In this document: positions 1 to 8,647 of the stretch, one piece after another
Layout: each line of letters opens with the position of its first letter
How positions within the stretch are numbered: the stretch's first letter is position 1
DNA from: Oscillospiraceae bacterium
GTDB lineage: Bacteria > Bacillota > Clostridia > Oscillospirales > CAG-272
Assembly: GCA_015065385.1 (NCBI GenBank)
Contig: SVQK01000041.1
Coordinates: 40,077-104,076, forward strand
DNA: 64,000 nucleotides
Direction of reading: 5' to 3'
Position numbers and translations under genes: made by a program
Notes under the pieces: model-generated
Databases searched by the model: none
The model's input: only the letters and a program-made list of their open reading frames with translations
Told to the model about the DNA's origin: nothing

Positions 1-43
1 CTCCGATTCGCTCCTTTTTTCGCTCAGGTTCCGCTTCGGTTCC

Positions 44-73
44 ATTGTAGCACAAACCGCCCCCCGCTGTCAA
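44..73 (-). promoter_or_regulatory. Promoter of a minus-strand gene lying off the left edge
   Basis: On the minus strand TTGACA (68-73) and TACAAT (44-49) are 18 bases apart. Downstream, towards base 1, the minus strand carries an AAGGAG ribosome site about 9 bases from the window edge, so the start codon of a leftward gene should lie just outside. It diverges from the sugar kinase promoter. Confidence 0.7.
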
Positions 74-108
74 GGCGGACCATTTTCGGCGGATTTTTCT
101 CCCCGCGC

Positions 109-137
109 TTGACAAATCGGAAAAAATACGGCATAAT
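109..137 (+). promoter_or_regulatory. Sigma-A promoter of the sugar kinase
   Basis: TTGACA (109-114), a 17-base spacer and CATAAT (132-137), about 40 bases before the kinase start codon. No terminator separates it from either the kinase or the following TIM-barrel gene, so both are probably transcribed from it. Confidence 0.75.
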
Positions 138-179
138 GGAGGCAAACCAATTATTCATCCACTCGGAAAGGGACATGCT

Positions 180-1763
180 ATGAACTTCAAGAACACCACT
201 TTGGGACTCGAGCTCGGCTCCACCCGCATCAAAGCGGTTCTGTTGGACGAAGACCACCGGATCGCCGCCTCCGGATCCCACGACTGGGAAAACCGGCTGG
301 AGAACGGGATCTGGACCTACACCCTCGACGATATCCATGAGGGCGTCCGGGACTGCATCCGCGCGCTCGGCGAGGACGTAATGGAAAAATTCGGCGAACC
401 GCTGCCCGCGGTCGGAGCCGTCGGCATTTCGGGCATGATGCACGGCTATCTCGCCTTCGACGAAAACGGGGAGCTGCTCGTTCCCTTCCGCACCTGGCGC
501 AACACGATCACCGGAGAGGCGGCCGACGCGCTCACCGCCCTGCTCGGATTCAACATCCCCCAGCGTTGGAGCATCGCCCATCTCGCGCAGGCGGTTCTGA
601 ACGGCGAGGAGCACATCCCGCGGATCCATCACCTGAACACGCTCGCGGGCTACATCCACGAGCTTCTGACCGGCGTCCGGGTACTCGGCGTGGGCGAGGC
701 GTCCGGCATGTTCCCCATCGACTCCGCCGCCATGACCTACGACGCCGGAATGATGGCGAAGGCCGACGAATTCCTCCTGTCCCGTGGATGCCCGAAAAAG
801 CTCGCGGAGCTTCTTCCCTCCGTCCTTCCCGCCGGTGAGAAAGCGGGAGAGCTGACGGAGGCGGGTGCGCGGTTCCTCGATCCGACGGGAGAACTTCTCC
901 CCGGGCTGAAGGCGGGCGTTCCCTTCTGTCCTCCGGAGGGCGACGCGGGCACGGGCATGGCGGCCACCGATTCCGTCCGGCTGTACACCGGCAACGTCTC
1001 CGCCGGAACCTCCGATTTCGCCATGGTGGTGGTGGACCATCTGCCGGGCGTCCATCGGGAAATCGACATGGTGACCACGCCGGACGGGCTGCCGGTGGCG
1101 ATGGTCCACTGCAACAACTGCACCTCGGACATCAACGCGTGGATCGGGCTCTTCGGCGAGTTTGCGAAGCGGGCGGGCCTTTCGATCTCCAAGCCCGAGC
1201 TCTACGACCTGCTCCTGCTCTCCGCGCTCGAGGGGGATCCGGACTGCGGCGGGCTTCTGTCCTACAACTACTTCTCCGGCGAGGGGATCACCGACGTGAA
1301 CGAGGGCCGTCCCCTCTTCCTGCGCACGCCGGACGCGAAGTTCACCCTGCCGAACTTCATGCGGACGCATCTGCTCTCGGCTCTGGCGACGCTCAAGATC
1401 GGTCTCGATATCCTGACGAATACGGAAAAGCTCCGGATCGACCGGCTCTTCGGCCACGGCGGGTACTTCAAGACGGAGATCGCCGGTCAGAGGATGCTGT
1501 CGGCGGCGGCGGGCGTTCCCGTTTCGGTGATGAAGACGGCGGAGAGCGGGGGCCCCTACGGCATGGCGCTGCTCGCGGCGTACATGCTCCGCCGGGACGA
1601 GGGCGAATCCCTGCCGGATTATCTCGACAACCGGGTCTTCGCCGGCGCGGAATCCACCACGCTCATGGCGTCTGAGGAGGAGATCGCGGGCTTCGACGCC
1701 TTTCTCAAGCGGTATCTCGCCGCCTTCCCCGCCGAAAAGGCCGCGATCGAAACGCTGCGCTGA
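180..1763 (+). CDS. FGGY-family carbohydrate kinase (xylulokinase-like)
   Basis: ATP-dependent sugar kinase of the FGGY family (527 aa, normal length), acting in the cytosol on a ketose or polyol. Visible motifs are the N-terminal phosphate loop LELGSTRIKAVLLDE (10-24), GISGMMHG at 82-89 (xylulokinases have a similar ISGQMHG) and D255 in PEGDAGTGMA, at the position of the family's catalytic base. The C-terminal ATP-domain motif FGHGGYFKTE is intact. The following gene encodes a sugar isomerase-like TIM barrel 48 bases downstream, which suggests a two-step entry route for a pentose or deoxy-sugar. The exact substrate cannot be read from sequence; xylulose, ribulose, fuculose and rhamnulose remain possible. 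Confidence 0.85.
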   Translation: MNFKNTTLGLELGSTRIKAVLLDEDHRIAASGSHDWENRLENGIWTYTLDDIHEGVRDCIRALGEDVMEKFGEPLPAVGAVGISGMMHGYLAFDENGELLVPFRTWRNTITGEAADALTALLGFNIPQRWSIAHLAQAVLNGEEHIPRIHHLNTLAGYIHELLTGVRVLGVGEASGMFPIDSAAMTYDAGMMAKADEFLLSRGCPKKLAELLPSVLPAGEKAGELTEAGARFLDPTGELLPGLKAGVPFCPPEGDAGTGMAATDSVRLYTGNVSAGTSDFAMVVVDHLPGVHREIDMVTTPDGLPVAMVHCNNCTSDINAWIGLFGEFAKRAGLSISKPELYDLLLLSALEGDPDCGGLLSYNYFSGEGITDVNEGRPLFLRTPDAKFTLPNFMRTHLLSALATLKIGLDILTNTEKLRIDRLFGHGGYFKTEIAGQRMLSAAAGVPVSVMKTAESGGPYGMALLAAYMLRRDEGESLPDYLDNRVFAGAESTTLMASEEEIAGFDAFLKRYLAAFPAEKAAIETLR

Positions 1764-1811
1764 CAGAACGGAACTGCCGGACAGGCAGTCGGACGGAGGG
1801 AGGAGGATCCC

Positions 1812-2687
1812 ATGAAAACAGGCGTATGCACCACGGATTTTGAAAAGCTGCCCCTTATGACGGCGGAAAAACTGTTCGAGCGGATCCGGGCAATCGGGTT
1901 CGCCTGCGTTCAGTTCGCCTTTTCCTCCGTCACCGAGGCGGACTTTGTCCCGACGGGTCAGCTGGAGTTGCCAAAGGCGCTCTCCCCCGCCCTGCTCAGA
2001 GCGGTGGACAAGGCGTCCGAACGGCACGGACTGCCCGTGGAGGTGATCAACGCCACCTTCAATATGGCCCATCCGGATCCCGAGGTGCGGGAGGAAGGGC
2101 TCAGACGGCTGAAAATACACGCGGAGGCGGCGCGCTCCCTCGGATGCCCCGTCCTCTCCCTCTGCTCCGGGACGCGGAACGAGGGTCACCTCTGGACGCC
2201 CCATCCGGACAACGGGACACGGGAGGCATGGAACGCGATGTTCGGAACGATGCTCCGGGCGGCTGAGATCGCGAAGCGGTTCGGCGTCACGCTGGCGGTG
2301 GAATCCGAAGCCTCGAACGTGATCGACACGCCGGAAAAGGCCCGCCGCCTCATGGACGGGGTGGGATCGGAGCGGATCAAGATGATCCTCGATCCGGCGA
2401 ACCTCTTCCACGCCGGGGAGGCGCATCCGGAAAACGCCCGCCGCACCCTCGACGAAGCCTTCGCCCTCTTCGGGAACGACATTGTGGCGGCGCACGGAAA
2501 GGATATCCGCGAAGGGGACGGGATCTCCTTCTGCGGGACGGGGCGCGGCATCGTGGACTTCCCATACATGGCCGGGAAGCTGAACGCGGCGGGATACGCG
2601 GGGGACATGTTCCTCCACGGCATCTACGATCCGGACGACATGCCGCGCGCGCTCGGACACTGGCTCGCAGCCTCCGGAGCGGTCTGA
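1812..2687 (+). CDS. Sugar phosphate isomerase/epimerase-like TIM-barrel protein
   Basis: A 291-aa xylose-isomerase-like TIM barrel (AP endonuclease 2 superfamily) with no signal peptide. Metal-site style motifs are visible: the VESEAS strand in mid-protein, MILDPANLFH further on, and AHGKDI near the C-terminus. The ATG is preceded by GGAGGAGGATCCC, a strong ribosome site. It is probably cotranscribed with the kinase upstream and ends before the terminator at 2764. Members of this family isomerise or epimerise sugars and inositol derivatives; the substrate here is not determinable. Confidence 0.8.
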   Translation: MKTGVCTTDFEKLPLMTAEKLFERIRAIGFACVQFAFSSVTEADFVPTGQLELPKALSPALLRAVDKASERHGLPVEVINATFNMAHPDPEVREEGLRRLKIHAEAARSLGCPVLSLCSGTRNEGHLWTPHPDNGTREAWNAMFGTMLRAAEIAKRFGVTLAVESEASNVIDTPEKARRLMDGVGSERIKMILDPANLFHAGEAHPENARRTLDEAFALFGNDIVAAHGKDIREGDGISFCGTGRGIVDFPYMAGKLNAAGYAGDMFLHGIYDPDDMPRALGHWLAASGAV

Positions 2688-2763
2688 CGGCGGGCAGAAT
2701 AGCGACAACTGACAATATATACAAAACCGGCGCGCGAATTTGTCTCATTCCGGCAGGGCAAAA

Positions 2764-2804
2764 CCCGAGTTGTTCACAGAAATGTCAACAATTCGGGCCT
2801 TTTT
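2764..2804 (+). terminator. Rho-independent terminator of the kinase/TIM-barrel operon
   Basis: CCCGAGTTGTT (2764-2774) pairs with AACAATTCGGG (2787-2797) with one G-T wobble, followed by CCTTTTT. It separates the sugar operon from the ABC transporter. Confidence 0.8.
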
Positions 2805-2806
2805 CA

Positions 2807-2815
2807 TGTTATAAT
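2807..2815 (+). promoter_or_regulatory. Extended -10 promoter of the ABC transporter
   Basis: TGTTATAAT, a TG-extended -10 element, begins three bases after the T-tract of the preceding terminator. No good -35 lies 17 bases upstream because that space is the terminator stem, so this should be an extended -10 class promoter about 65 bases ahead of the permease start. Confidence 0.5.
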
Positions 2816-2880
2816 TCCAAAAGGATTTTATACGAACCTCCGCCGCGCCGGAAATACGAGTACAGAGGTGATTCTCCGCT

Positions 2881-5154
2881 TTGGAAAAGGTTTTTGAATA
2901 TCTGAAACGAAGCATCTCGATCGCGTGGAAGACGGTGTTCTTCAATTTCAGGCAGTACCTGCCGTTCTTCATTGCGATCGTCATTGTCCAGCTTCTCTAC
3001 GGCATGATGACGGTTTCCAACGACAACAACAACAACGTGGAATACCGGCATGTCATGGAGCAGTACGACTACCACATGGTGCTGAAGGGCCTCAACGACA
3101 CCCAGGCCCGCTATCTGATCGACGACAACGGCGGCGCGGTCTTCAAGAGCGACATCCTCTTCGACGTCGTTCACATGGAACAGTACCGGAACAACATGAC
3201 CGGCGAGGAGCGGTACGACGTGTACCTGCTCTTCAAGCCCGAGCTGAAATCCTCGGTCAAGCGGTTCACCCAGACCACGGAAAAGGAGCTGGCGGGTCTT
3301 GCGGAGGAGGGCACGTCCTTCACCAAGTCCACGACTCCCCTCATGACCTTCGAGGACAACGAACGGGCGAACGCCGTGACCTTCGTGTTCATCACGATCC
3401 TTCTGCTCGCGGTCTGTATCTTCCTTCTGACCTCGCTCTACAACATACGGATCAATCAGTACAAATTCCAGTACGGCATTTATCTGACCTTCGGGGCAGA
3501 CTTCAAGATGCTGTTCTCAACCTGCTTCTGGGAGCTGTTCGTCATCTTCTTCGTGACGTTCGTCCCCTCGATGCTCCTCTCCACGCTGATTTCGTGGCTG
3601 GTCTACCGGTCGAACGGATACGGCTTCCTCTTCAACGGGCTCTCGATCCTGAAGACCTTCGTCTTCACGCTGGTCGTCATTCTCGCCTCCTGCTGGACGC
3701 CGATGAAGATCATGTCCGTGAAGGATCCGATGGGGCTGATCATCACCGAGGACAACTCCAACCTCGTCACCTCCCCGCAGCGCTCCTTCAACATCTTCGG
3801 GGAGAAGTTCCCGACGAAGTACGAGCTGTACTCCCTCTGGCGTTTCCGCAAGTACAACGTTCAGATCCTCACGACGGCAATCGTGTTCTGCGCCCTGTTC
3901 ATCATGGGCCTCTACATGGCGAACATCTACACGACCGACCTCGAGTATCCCCGGCCTCAGTTTGAAGTCAACCTCAACGACTCCGGCTTCGAGTACGACG
4001 AGATCATGAGCCGCGAGCTCTATTCGATGGAGGGCGTGCGGGCGGTCGAGATCAACGACAACACCATGGAGGCCATGGACGTGGGTTCGCACATCCTCGT
4101 CCGCAAGAAGAACGTTCTCCCCTTCAAGAATCTGGTCCGCTACGACGGCACCATGTTCGAAACGAACGGAGAGCACTTCCGCGCGGCAAACGAGATCCTC
4201 TACACGGCCATGTCCGAGGAACAGCTTCAGATCCTCGAGGACTACGACTACGAGGGCGACCTGTCCACGGTGCTCGATTCCGGCTATGTGCTGGTGGGCG
4301 ACGCCGTGTCCAACGTCCCGACCTTCAAATTCCATGTGGGCGACACCATCTGGGTCGGCGTCAAGACCGGGCAGATCCGCTCCGTGGACGCCAACGTAAC
4401 GGGCCGCGTGCTCTTAAAAGATCAGATCACGAACTTCGAGTTCGAGTACCTGCCCTTCACGATCGGAGCGGTGATCAAGGACATTCCCTGCGGCTCCACG
4501 CCCGTCATCATGAATCTGGAGAACTACAAGAGAGTCACGGGCAAGACGCCGAAGGCCACGTCCTTCAACATCTACGTCGATCACGACGCGACTCCGGACG
4601 GCGTCAACGATCTCTACGCCCGGATCCGCGGCTGGAGCCACGACTACGGCGACGTCAAGATCTCCAACAAGGACATCACCCTGACGAACACCGTCGCGCA
4701 CGACAAGCACTACAACGAGCTCTATGTGGTGATCTCCCTTCTGATCCTCTGCATCTCCCCGCTCGTCTGGTTCTTCTCGCAGGCCCTGTACTACGGCAAG
4801 CGCGAAAAGGAGTTCAACATCCTCCAGTCCCTCGGCGCGGTTGCGAAGGAGATCCGGCAGATCTACCTGCAGGGCGGCTTGAGCATGGCGATACTGTCCC
4901 TCATCTTCTCCATCATTCTGAGCTACGCGGGCAGCTATATCCTCTTCTACATCTACAACGTCATGATGCCGTACTTCACGCACGAGAACGTACGCTACGT
5001 CTTCTACATGCCGTGGTACGCCATCCTCACGAGCATTGTCATGTCCGTGTTCTGCGGATTCTTCTCGACCTATCTTCCCTACCGGAGCTACTACAAGAAC
5101 CGGTACTCCCTTGAAAACGGCGGCGCCGGTCGGGAGTACGGCGCGGATGAATAA
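2881..5154 (+). CDS. FtsX-like ABC transporter permease
   Basis: A 757-aa membrane protein of the MacB/FtsX permease family. One N-terminal membrane segment (about 23-42) is followed by an extracytoplasmic stretch of about 120 residues, three or four membrane segments (about 163-275), another near 325-345, a large extracytoplasmic domain of about 250 residues, and three C-terminal segments (about 615-745). The start is TTG at 2881, preceded by AGAGGTG. The ATPase gene follows after 24 bases. Such pairs move lipoproteins, peptides or antibiotics, or work mechanically on the envelope; the duplicated extracytoplasmic domains suggest envelope work rather than sugar import. Substrate unknown. Confidence 0.85.
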   Translation: MEKVFEYLKRSISIAWKTVFFNFRQYLPFFIAIVIVQLLYGMMTVSNDNNNNVEYRHVMEQYDYHMVLKGLNDTQARYLIDDNGGAVFKSDILFDVVHMEQYRNNMTGEERYDVYLLFKPELKSSVKRFTQTTEKELAGLAEEGTSFTKSTTPLMTFEDNERANAVTFVFITILLLAVCIFLLTSLYNIRINQYKFQYGIYLTFGADFKMLFSTCFWELFVIFFVTFVPSMLLSTLISWLVYRSNGYGFLFNGLSILKTFVFTLVVILASCWTPMKIMSVKDPMGLIITEDNSNLVTSPQRSFNIFGEKFPTKYELYSLWRFRKYNVQILTTAIVFCALFIMGLYMANIYTTDLEYPRPQFEVNLNDSGFEYDEIMSRELYSMEGVRAVEINDNTMEAMDVGSHILVRKKNVLPFKNLVRYDGTMFETNGEHFRAANEILYTAMSEEQLQILEDYDYEGDLSTVLDSGYVLVGDAVSNVPTFKFHVGDTIWVGVKTGQIRSVDANVTGRVLLKDQITNFEFEYLPFTIGAVIKDIPCGSTPVIMNLENYKRVTGKTPKATSFNIYVDHDATPDGVNDLYARIRGWSHDYGDVKISNKDITLTNTVAHDKHYNELYVVISLLILCISPLVWFFSQALYYGKREKEFNILQSLGAVAKEIRQIYLQGGLSMAILSLIFSIILSYAGSYILFYIYNVMMPYFTHENVRYVFYMPWYAILTSIVMSVFCGFFSTYLPYRSYYKNRYSLENGGAGREYGADE

Positions 5155-5178
5155 TCATCGATCAGGAAAGGAACTGTT

Positions 5179-5916
5179 ATGGCAGCCAACGCACCCGAAT
5201 ATATTCTCCAGACGGAGTCCGTCATCAAGCAGTACAAGCAGTACGACACCGTCATCACCGCCGTCAACCGCGCCTCCATCAAGGTGGAGCCCGGCGAATT
5301 CGTCGCCATCATCGGCACGTCCGGCTCCGGAAAGTCCACGTTTTTGCACATCTGCGCGGGTCTCGACTCCTGCGACGCGGGCCGCGTGCTGATCCGCGGT
5401 CAGGATATCACGAAGATGTCCTCCGACGAGCTGAGCCGGTTCCGCGGGATCAACATGGGATTCGTCTTCCAGCGGCACAATCTGATTCCTCAGTTCACCG
5501 CTCTCGAAAACATCCTGATTCCCACCATGATGTGCAACAAGCCGGAGCTCTCCTATCAGGAAACCTTGCGGCGTCTCGTGGAGACCTTACAGCTCACGGA
5601 ACGTCTGAACCATCTGCCCTCGGAGCTGTCCGGCGGTCAGCAGCAGCGTGTCGCCATCGCCCGCGCCATGATCAACATGCCGGATATCCTCTTCGCCGAC
5701 GAGCCCACCGGAAACCTTGACCGGGCCAACGCGGACGAAGTGCTCAAGCTCCTTCTGAAAACCCGGGAGGACATGGGCCAGACGCTGATCATGGTCACGC
5801 ACGACCTGTCCATTGCCGACCACGCGGACCGTATTTTCCGCATGGACAACGGCCACCTGTCCCTCGAGAGAGACTACGTCGGCGGCACCAAGAGAACCAC
5901 GCAGTACGGGTTCTGA
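5179..5916 (+). CDS. ABC transporter ATP-binding protein (MacB/LolD type)
   Basis: Cytoplasmic ATPase partner of the upstream permease (245 aa). Walker A is GTSGSGKST (46-54), the signature is LSGGQQQR (starting at 150), and Walker B with the catalytic glutamate is ILFADEP (170-176), followed by TGNLD, which is typical of the LolD/MacB/FtsE branch. No membrane segment. It starts 24 bases after the permease stop with an AGGAAAGG ribosome site and ends just before a strong terminator, so the pair is a two-gene operon. Confidence 0.95.
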   Translation: MAANAPEYILQTESVIKQYKQYDTVITAVNRASIKVEPGEFVAIIGTSGSGKSTFLHICAGLDSCDAGRVLIRGQDITKMSSDELSRFRGINMGFVFQRHNLIPQFTALENILIPTMMCNKPELSYQETLRRLVETLQLTERLNHLPSELSGGQQQRVAIARAMINMPDILFADEPTGNLDRANADEVLKLLLKTREDMGQTLIMVTHDLSIADHADRIFRMDNGHLSLERDYVGGTKRTTQYGF

Positions 5917-5928
5917 ACCTGCGCCTCA

Positions 5929-5964
5929 CCGGAGGATCCTTTCACGGATCCTCCGGATTTTATT
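5929..5964 (+). terminator. Strong terminator of the ABC transporter operon
   Basis: A perfect 11-bp stem, CCGGAGGATCC (5929-5939) with GGATCCTCCGG (5946-5956), and a T-rich tail. Confidence 0.92.
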
Positions 5965-5985
5965 TGTCTGAAAATGTCAGACAAA
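5963..5985. repeat. 9-bp perfect inverted repeat at the edge of structured element copy 1
   Basis: TTTGTCTGA (5963-5971) and TCAGACAAA (5977-5985) are separated by five bases. It overlaps the T-tract of the preceding terminator and the left end of structured element copy 1. On the minus strand it could form the last hairpin of the element's transcript; alternatively it is a protein-binding site. Confidence 0.5.
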
Positions 5986-6423
5986 TCCTTTCTAAACAGG
6001 ATATTAGGAAAGAAACGCTACGCGTTTCAGAAATTGGATGCCCCGCTCGGGGCGGGAGGCACGGGGGGACACCAGCTCTGGCCGCAGGTTTCCCCCCGTG
6101 CGGGGGTTTCCTTGGCCATATGGCATAACCTAACCACTCGTCCTTGTATCGAAAACCGATTGTGAATCCCACTGTCCTCGCGCGAAGTTTCGCCTTTGGC
6201 GAACTTCAGAAATTCGCCTTTGGCGAACTTTCAGCGGTCTCTATTCGTGCAGTTTGTGCCGTGCTCGGAGCAAGCTCCTCGGCCTCCGGCGGCGTTTCAG
6301 TCGCGCATTGGGCAGGGGGGCCACAGTGGGTTTGTACGGGCTAAACTTGTCAGAGCTGTTCTGTGCTCAATCAAACCGTTTTGAAGTGAAACTGTATAAG
6401 AATGTCAGGAAAGGAAGCGTATC
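5977..6423 (-). ncRNA. Structured non-coding element, copy 1 (unrecognised family)
   Basis: No credible gene lies here. The sequence aligns along nearly its whole length with 63011-63502. Clear helices are GCCCC/GGGGC (6040-6053), a perfect 10-bp stem GCACGGGGGG/CCCCCCGTGC (6059-6068 with 6092-6101), GAAACGC/GCGTTTC (6012-6028), and two tandem TTCGCC-TTT-GGCGAA hairpins 24 bases apart (6189-6203, 6213-6227). Stem pairs 5989:5998 and 6044:6049 show compensatory change against copy 2. The minus strand is assigned because copy 2, in the same orientation, has a promoter on that strand; no comparable promoter is visible here. The right end runs into the ribosome site of the oxidoreductase gene, so a plus-strand leader cannot be excluded. 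Confidence 0.6.
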
Positions 6424-7605
6424 ATGAAAAAAATCCGCATGGGGATCTTCGGTTTGTGGAGGGGCGCGAGCTTCCTCCCGATCTTACAAAACTTTGATGA
6501 CGTCGAAATCGCCGCGTTCTGCGAAAAGGACGAAGGAAAACTCAAAAGCGCGCTCGAACGGGTCCCGACGGCGAAGGTCTGCCGGGAATACGACGAGCTT
6601 TTGGAATCCGGGATCGACGCCGTCTTTCTCTGCAACTACTTCCACGAGCACGCGGACTGCGCCGTAAAAGCCATGGAGCGCGGGATCGCGGTATTCTCGG
6701 AATGCACCTCCGCTCCGACGCTCGCCGGGTGCGTGAAGCTGGTCGAGACGGCGGAGAGGACCGGGGCAAAATACATGATCGCCGAGAACTACCCCTTCTC
6801 CGCTGCCCTGCTCGAAATGAAGCGGCTCGCGGACGAGGGCACGCTCGGGAGGATCCTCTACGCGGAGGGGGAATACAACCACACCTGCCCGCGGGAAGAG
6901 CTGGCCGCCTTGACGCCCGGGAAGTATCACTGGCGGGCATGGCTGCCGCGGACGTACTATGTGACCCACACCCTCGGCCCGCTCATGCACGTCACCGGTC
7001 AGACGCCCGTGAAGGTGAACGCCTTTGCGGTGCATTCGGACGTGCTCGAGGAATACGACGACTTCCGGCACAACTACGACGCTTTCGCTATGATGAACTG
7101 CGTCACGGACGGCGGCGCGCTCTTCCGGTTCACGGGATGCGCTGCCATGGGCTCCCCCAGCGGATACCGGTTCGTCGGGGAACGCGGGAGCGTCGAGACC
7201 GGACGCACGCTCGGATCGCAGGTGAACGTGACCTACCACCACTGGCTGATCCCGGAAGGAAGAGAGGCGTCCCGGACCTACGCCCCCGGATGGCCGGCGA
7301 ACGGGGAGCTTGCGGAGAGGGCGGGCCACGGAGGCGGCGATTTCTGGACGGTGTACAACTTCATGGAATACCTGCGGCACGGCACGGAGCCATTCTTCAA
7401 CGTCTACCGGGGCGCGTGCATGTCCGCCGTCGGGATCCTCGGGTGGAGATCCTGCATGGAGGACGGGAAAACGTACAGGATCCCCGATTTCCGCAAAAAG
7501 GAAGACCGGGACGCGGTGAGGGAGGACGACCTGACGCCCTTCCCGGACGAACACGGACGCGCGACCCTTCCCTGCGCCATAGGCAAGAAGGTCAACGGCT
7601 GCTGA
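6424..7605 (+). CDS. Gfo/Idh/MocA family oxidoreductase
   Basis: A 393-aa NAD(P)-dependent dehydrogenase-like protein with the Gfo/Idh/MocA fold: N-terminal Rossmann domain and C-terminal alpha/beta domain that usually binds a sugar or inositol. The glycine-rich turn is unusual (GIFGLWRGASF in place of GxGxxG), and the usual EKP motif reads ECTSAP; the region equivalent to the catalytic histidine segment is YYVTHTLGPLMHVTG. The ribosome site AAAGGAAGCGTATC sits inside the end of the structured element. Such proteins oxidise, epimerise or deglycosylate sugars through a ketone; the substrate is unknown and the changed motifs make even the cofactor uncertain. Confidence 0.8.
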   Translation: MKKIRMGIFGLWRGASFLPILQNFDDVEIAAFCEKDEGKLKSALERVPTAKVCREYDELLESGIDAVFLCNYFHEHADCAVKAMERGIAVFSECTSAPTLAGCVKLVETAERTGAKYMIAENYPFSAALLEMKRLADEGTLGRILYAEGEYNHTCPREELAALTPGKYHWRAWLPRTYYVTHTLGPLMHVTGQTPVKVNAFAVHSDVLEEYDDFRHNYDAFAMMNCVTDGGALFRFTGCAAMGSPSGYRFVGERGSVETGRTLGSQVNVTYHHWLIPEGREASRTYAPGWPANGELAERAGHGGGDFWTVYNFMEYLRHGTEPFFNVYRGACMSAVGILGWRSCMEDGKTYRIPDFRKKEDRDAVREDDLTPFPDEHGRATLPCAIGKKVNGC

Positions 7606-7677
7606 TTTGCGTCTTGACCGGGAACCCTCCGCATAGAATGAACCGGAATCGGGTTCAGACTGTGGGGAGGTGTTTTT

Positions 7678-8451
7678 ATGAAGGTCAGAATTCCCTATCC
7701 CGTCCGGTACGCGGCGTTTGCCCTTTTGCTTGCGGCGTCCTGCTTCGTGCTCGGGCGCGGCGCGTGGGAGCTGGCGGAGGCGAATCCGGCGTTCAGCATG
7801 GCGGAGGCGGAATCGGGATCGGAGGAGGGGCAGAAGGAGGCGGAACGTCCGCTTCTCGTGATCGATCCGGGGCACGGCGGGGAGGACGGCGGCGCGTCCG
7901 TGGCGGGAATCCTCGAAAAGGACCTAAATCTCGCGGTGTCGCTCCGGGCCGGGGATCTCTGCGCCGTGTTCGGGATCCCCGTTCTTCTCACCAGGACGAC
8001 GGACACGCTGCTCTACGACGCCTACGGGGATCTGGAGGACTACCGCGGCAAGCAGAAGACCTACGATCTGCGCAACCGGCTCAGGATGGCGGAGGAGTCC
8101 GGGGCGGCGGTCTTCCTCTCCGTCCATCAGAACCAGTTTCCGAAGACGAAGTACAGCGGGATGCAGGTGTACTACTCGCCGAACGATCCGGGGAGCGCGG
8201 AGCTGGCGGCGCGGATCCGGCAGGGGGGAAGGGCGCTCCTCGATCCCTACAACACCCGCGAGACCAAGGCGGCGACGAACGCGATCTATCTGCTCCACCG
8301 GATCCGGATCCCGGCAGCTCTGGCGGAATGCGGGTTCCTCTCCAACCCCGAGGAGCGGGAGCTGCTCTCGACGCCGTCCTATCAGACGAAAGTCGCCGCC
8401 GCGCTGATCGTCCCCACGGCGGAATTCCTCGCGCAGAGGGAAGAGCGTTGA
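7678..8451 (+). CDS. cwlD: N-acetylmuramoyl-L-alanine amidase, CwlD-like
   Basis: Zinc amidase of the Amidase_3 family (257 aa) that cleaves the bond between muramic acid and L-alanine in peptidoglycan. An N-terminal hydrophobic segment (about 8-27) exports or anchors it. The zinc and catalytic residues are all present: H66 (DPGHGGEDGG), E80, H150 (SVHQNQF) and E217 (LAECGFLSN). Size and architecture match the sporulation enzyme CwlD, which helps make cortex muramic lactam, but CwlD cannot be told from other short family members by sequence alone. The ribosome site is GGGGAGGTG. It is 72 bases from the oxidoreductase stop and may have its own promoter. Confidence 0.85.
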   Translation: MKVRIPYPVRYAAFALLLAASCFVLGRGAWELAEANPAFSMAEAESGSEEGQKEAERPLLVIDPGHGGEDGGASVAGILEKDLNLAVSLRAGDLCAVFGIPVLLTRTTDTLLYDAYGDLEDYRGKQKTYDLRNRLRMAEESGAAVFLSVHQNQFPKTKYSGMQVYYSPNDPGSAELAARIRQGGRALLDPYNTRETKAATNAIYLLHRIRIPAALAECGFLSNPEERELLSTPSYQTKVAAALIVPTAEFLAQREER

Positions 8452-8497
8452 CGCGGACAGGATTCGCGCCCGGCCGGGATTTTTTTCCATTTTCCGA

Positions 8498-8526
8498 TTG
8501 AAAACGCGGTCCGGGCATGGTATAAT
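8498..8526 (+). promoter_or_regulatory. Promoter of the flavodoxin gene
   Basis: TTGAAA (8498-8503), a 17-base spacer and TATAAT (8521-8526). It leaves an untranslated leader of about 115 bases before the flavodoxin start at 8648. I see no recognisable riboswitch in the leader. Confidence 0.8.
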
Positions 8527-8647
8527 ACAATCGAACAAGAGAAAGAGCGGATCGCTGCGTTTCCGATTCGCGGGCAGCTGCCGGCGGGGCCGTTCGCCTG
8601 CATGCCGGCGGAGCGGACATAAGGGCGGATAAAAGGGGAGGAGCATC

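Noticed and set aside
24..2708. An 894-codon open frame on the minus strand opposite the kinase and TIM-barrel genes
   Set aside because: Antisense shadow of high-GC coding sequence; the plus strand has recognisable enzymes, promoter, ribosome sites and terminator. Many similar long antisense frames elsewhere were dropped for the same reason.
5960..6172. A 70-codon minus-strand frame in structured element copy 1 and a 77-codon one at 63027-63260 in copy 2
   Set aside because: Short peptide stretches look alike, but the frames shift relative to each other at the C-tracts and inserted hairpins, and substitutions follow stem pairing rather than codon positions. Treated as RNA, not protein.
5977..6423. 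Identification of the element as RNase P RNA, tmRNA, SRP RNA or 6S RNA
   Set aside because: The universally conserved motifs of these RNAs that I know (for example GAGGAAAGTCCG for RNase P, the SRP GGAAG/GCAGC loop) are absent.
7612..7650. Promoter-like TTGACC and TAGAAT before the CwlD-like gene
   Set aside because: The spacer is only 14 bases, too short for a normal sigma-A promoter.
8527..8647. Possible riboswitch in the ~115-base leader of the flavodoxin gene
   Set aside because: Only weak, unremarkable pairing and no match to an aptamer core I recognise, including FMN.
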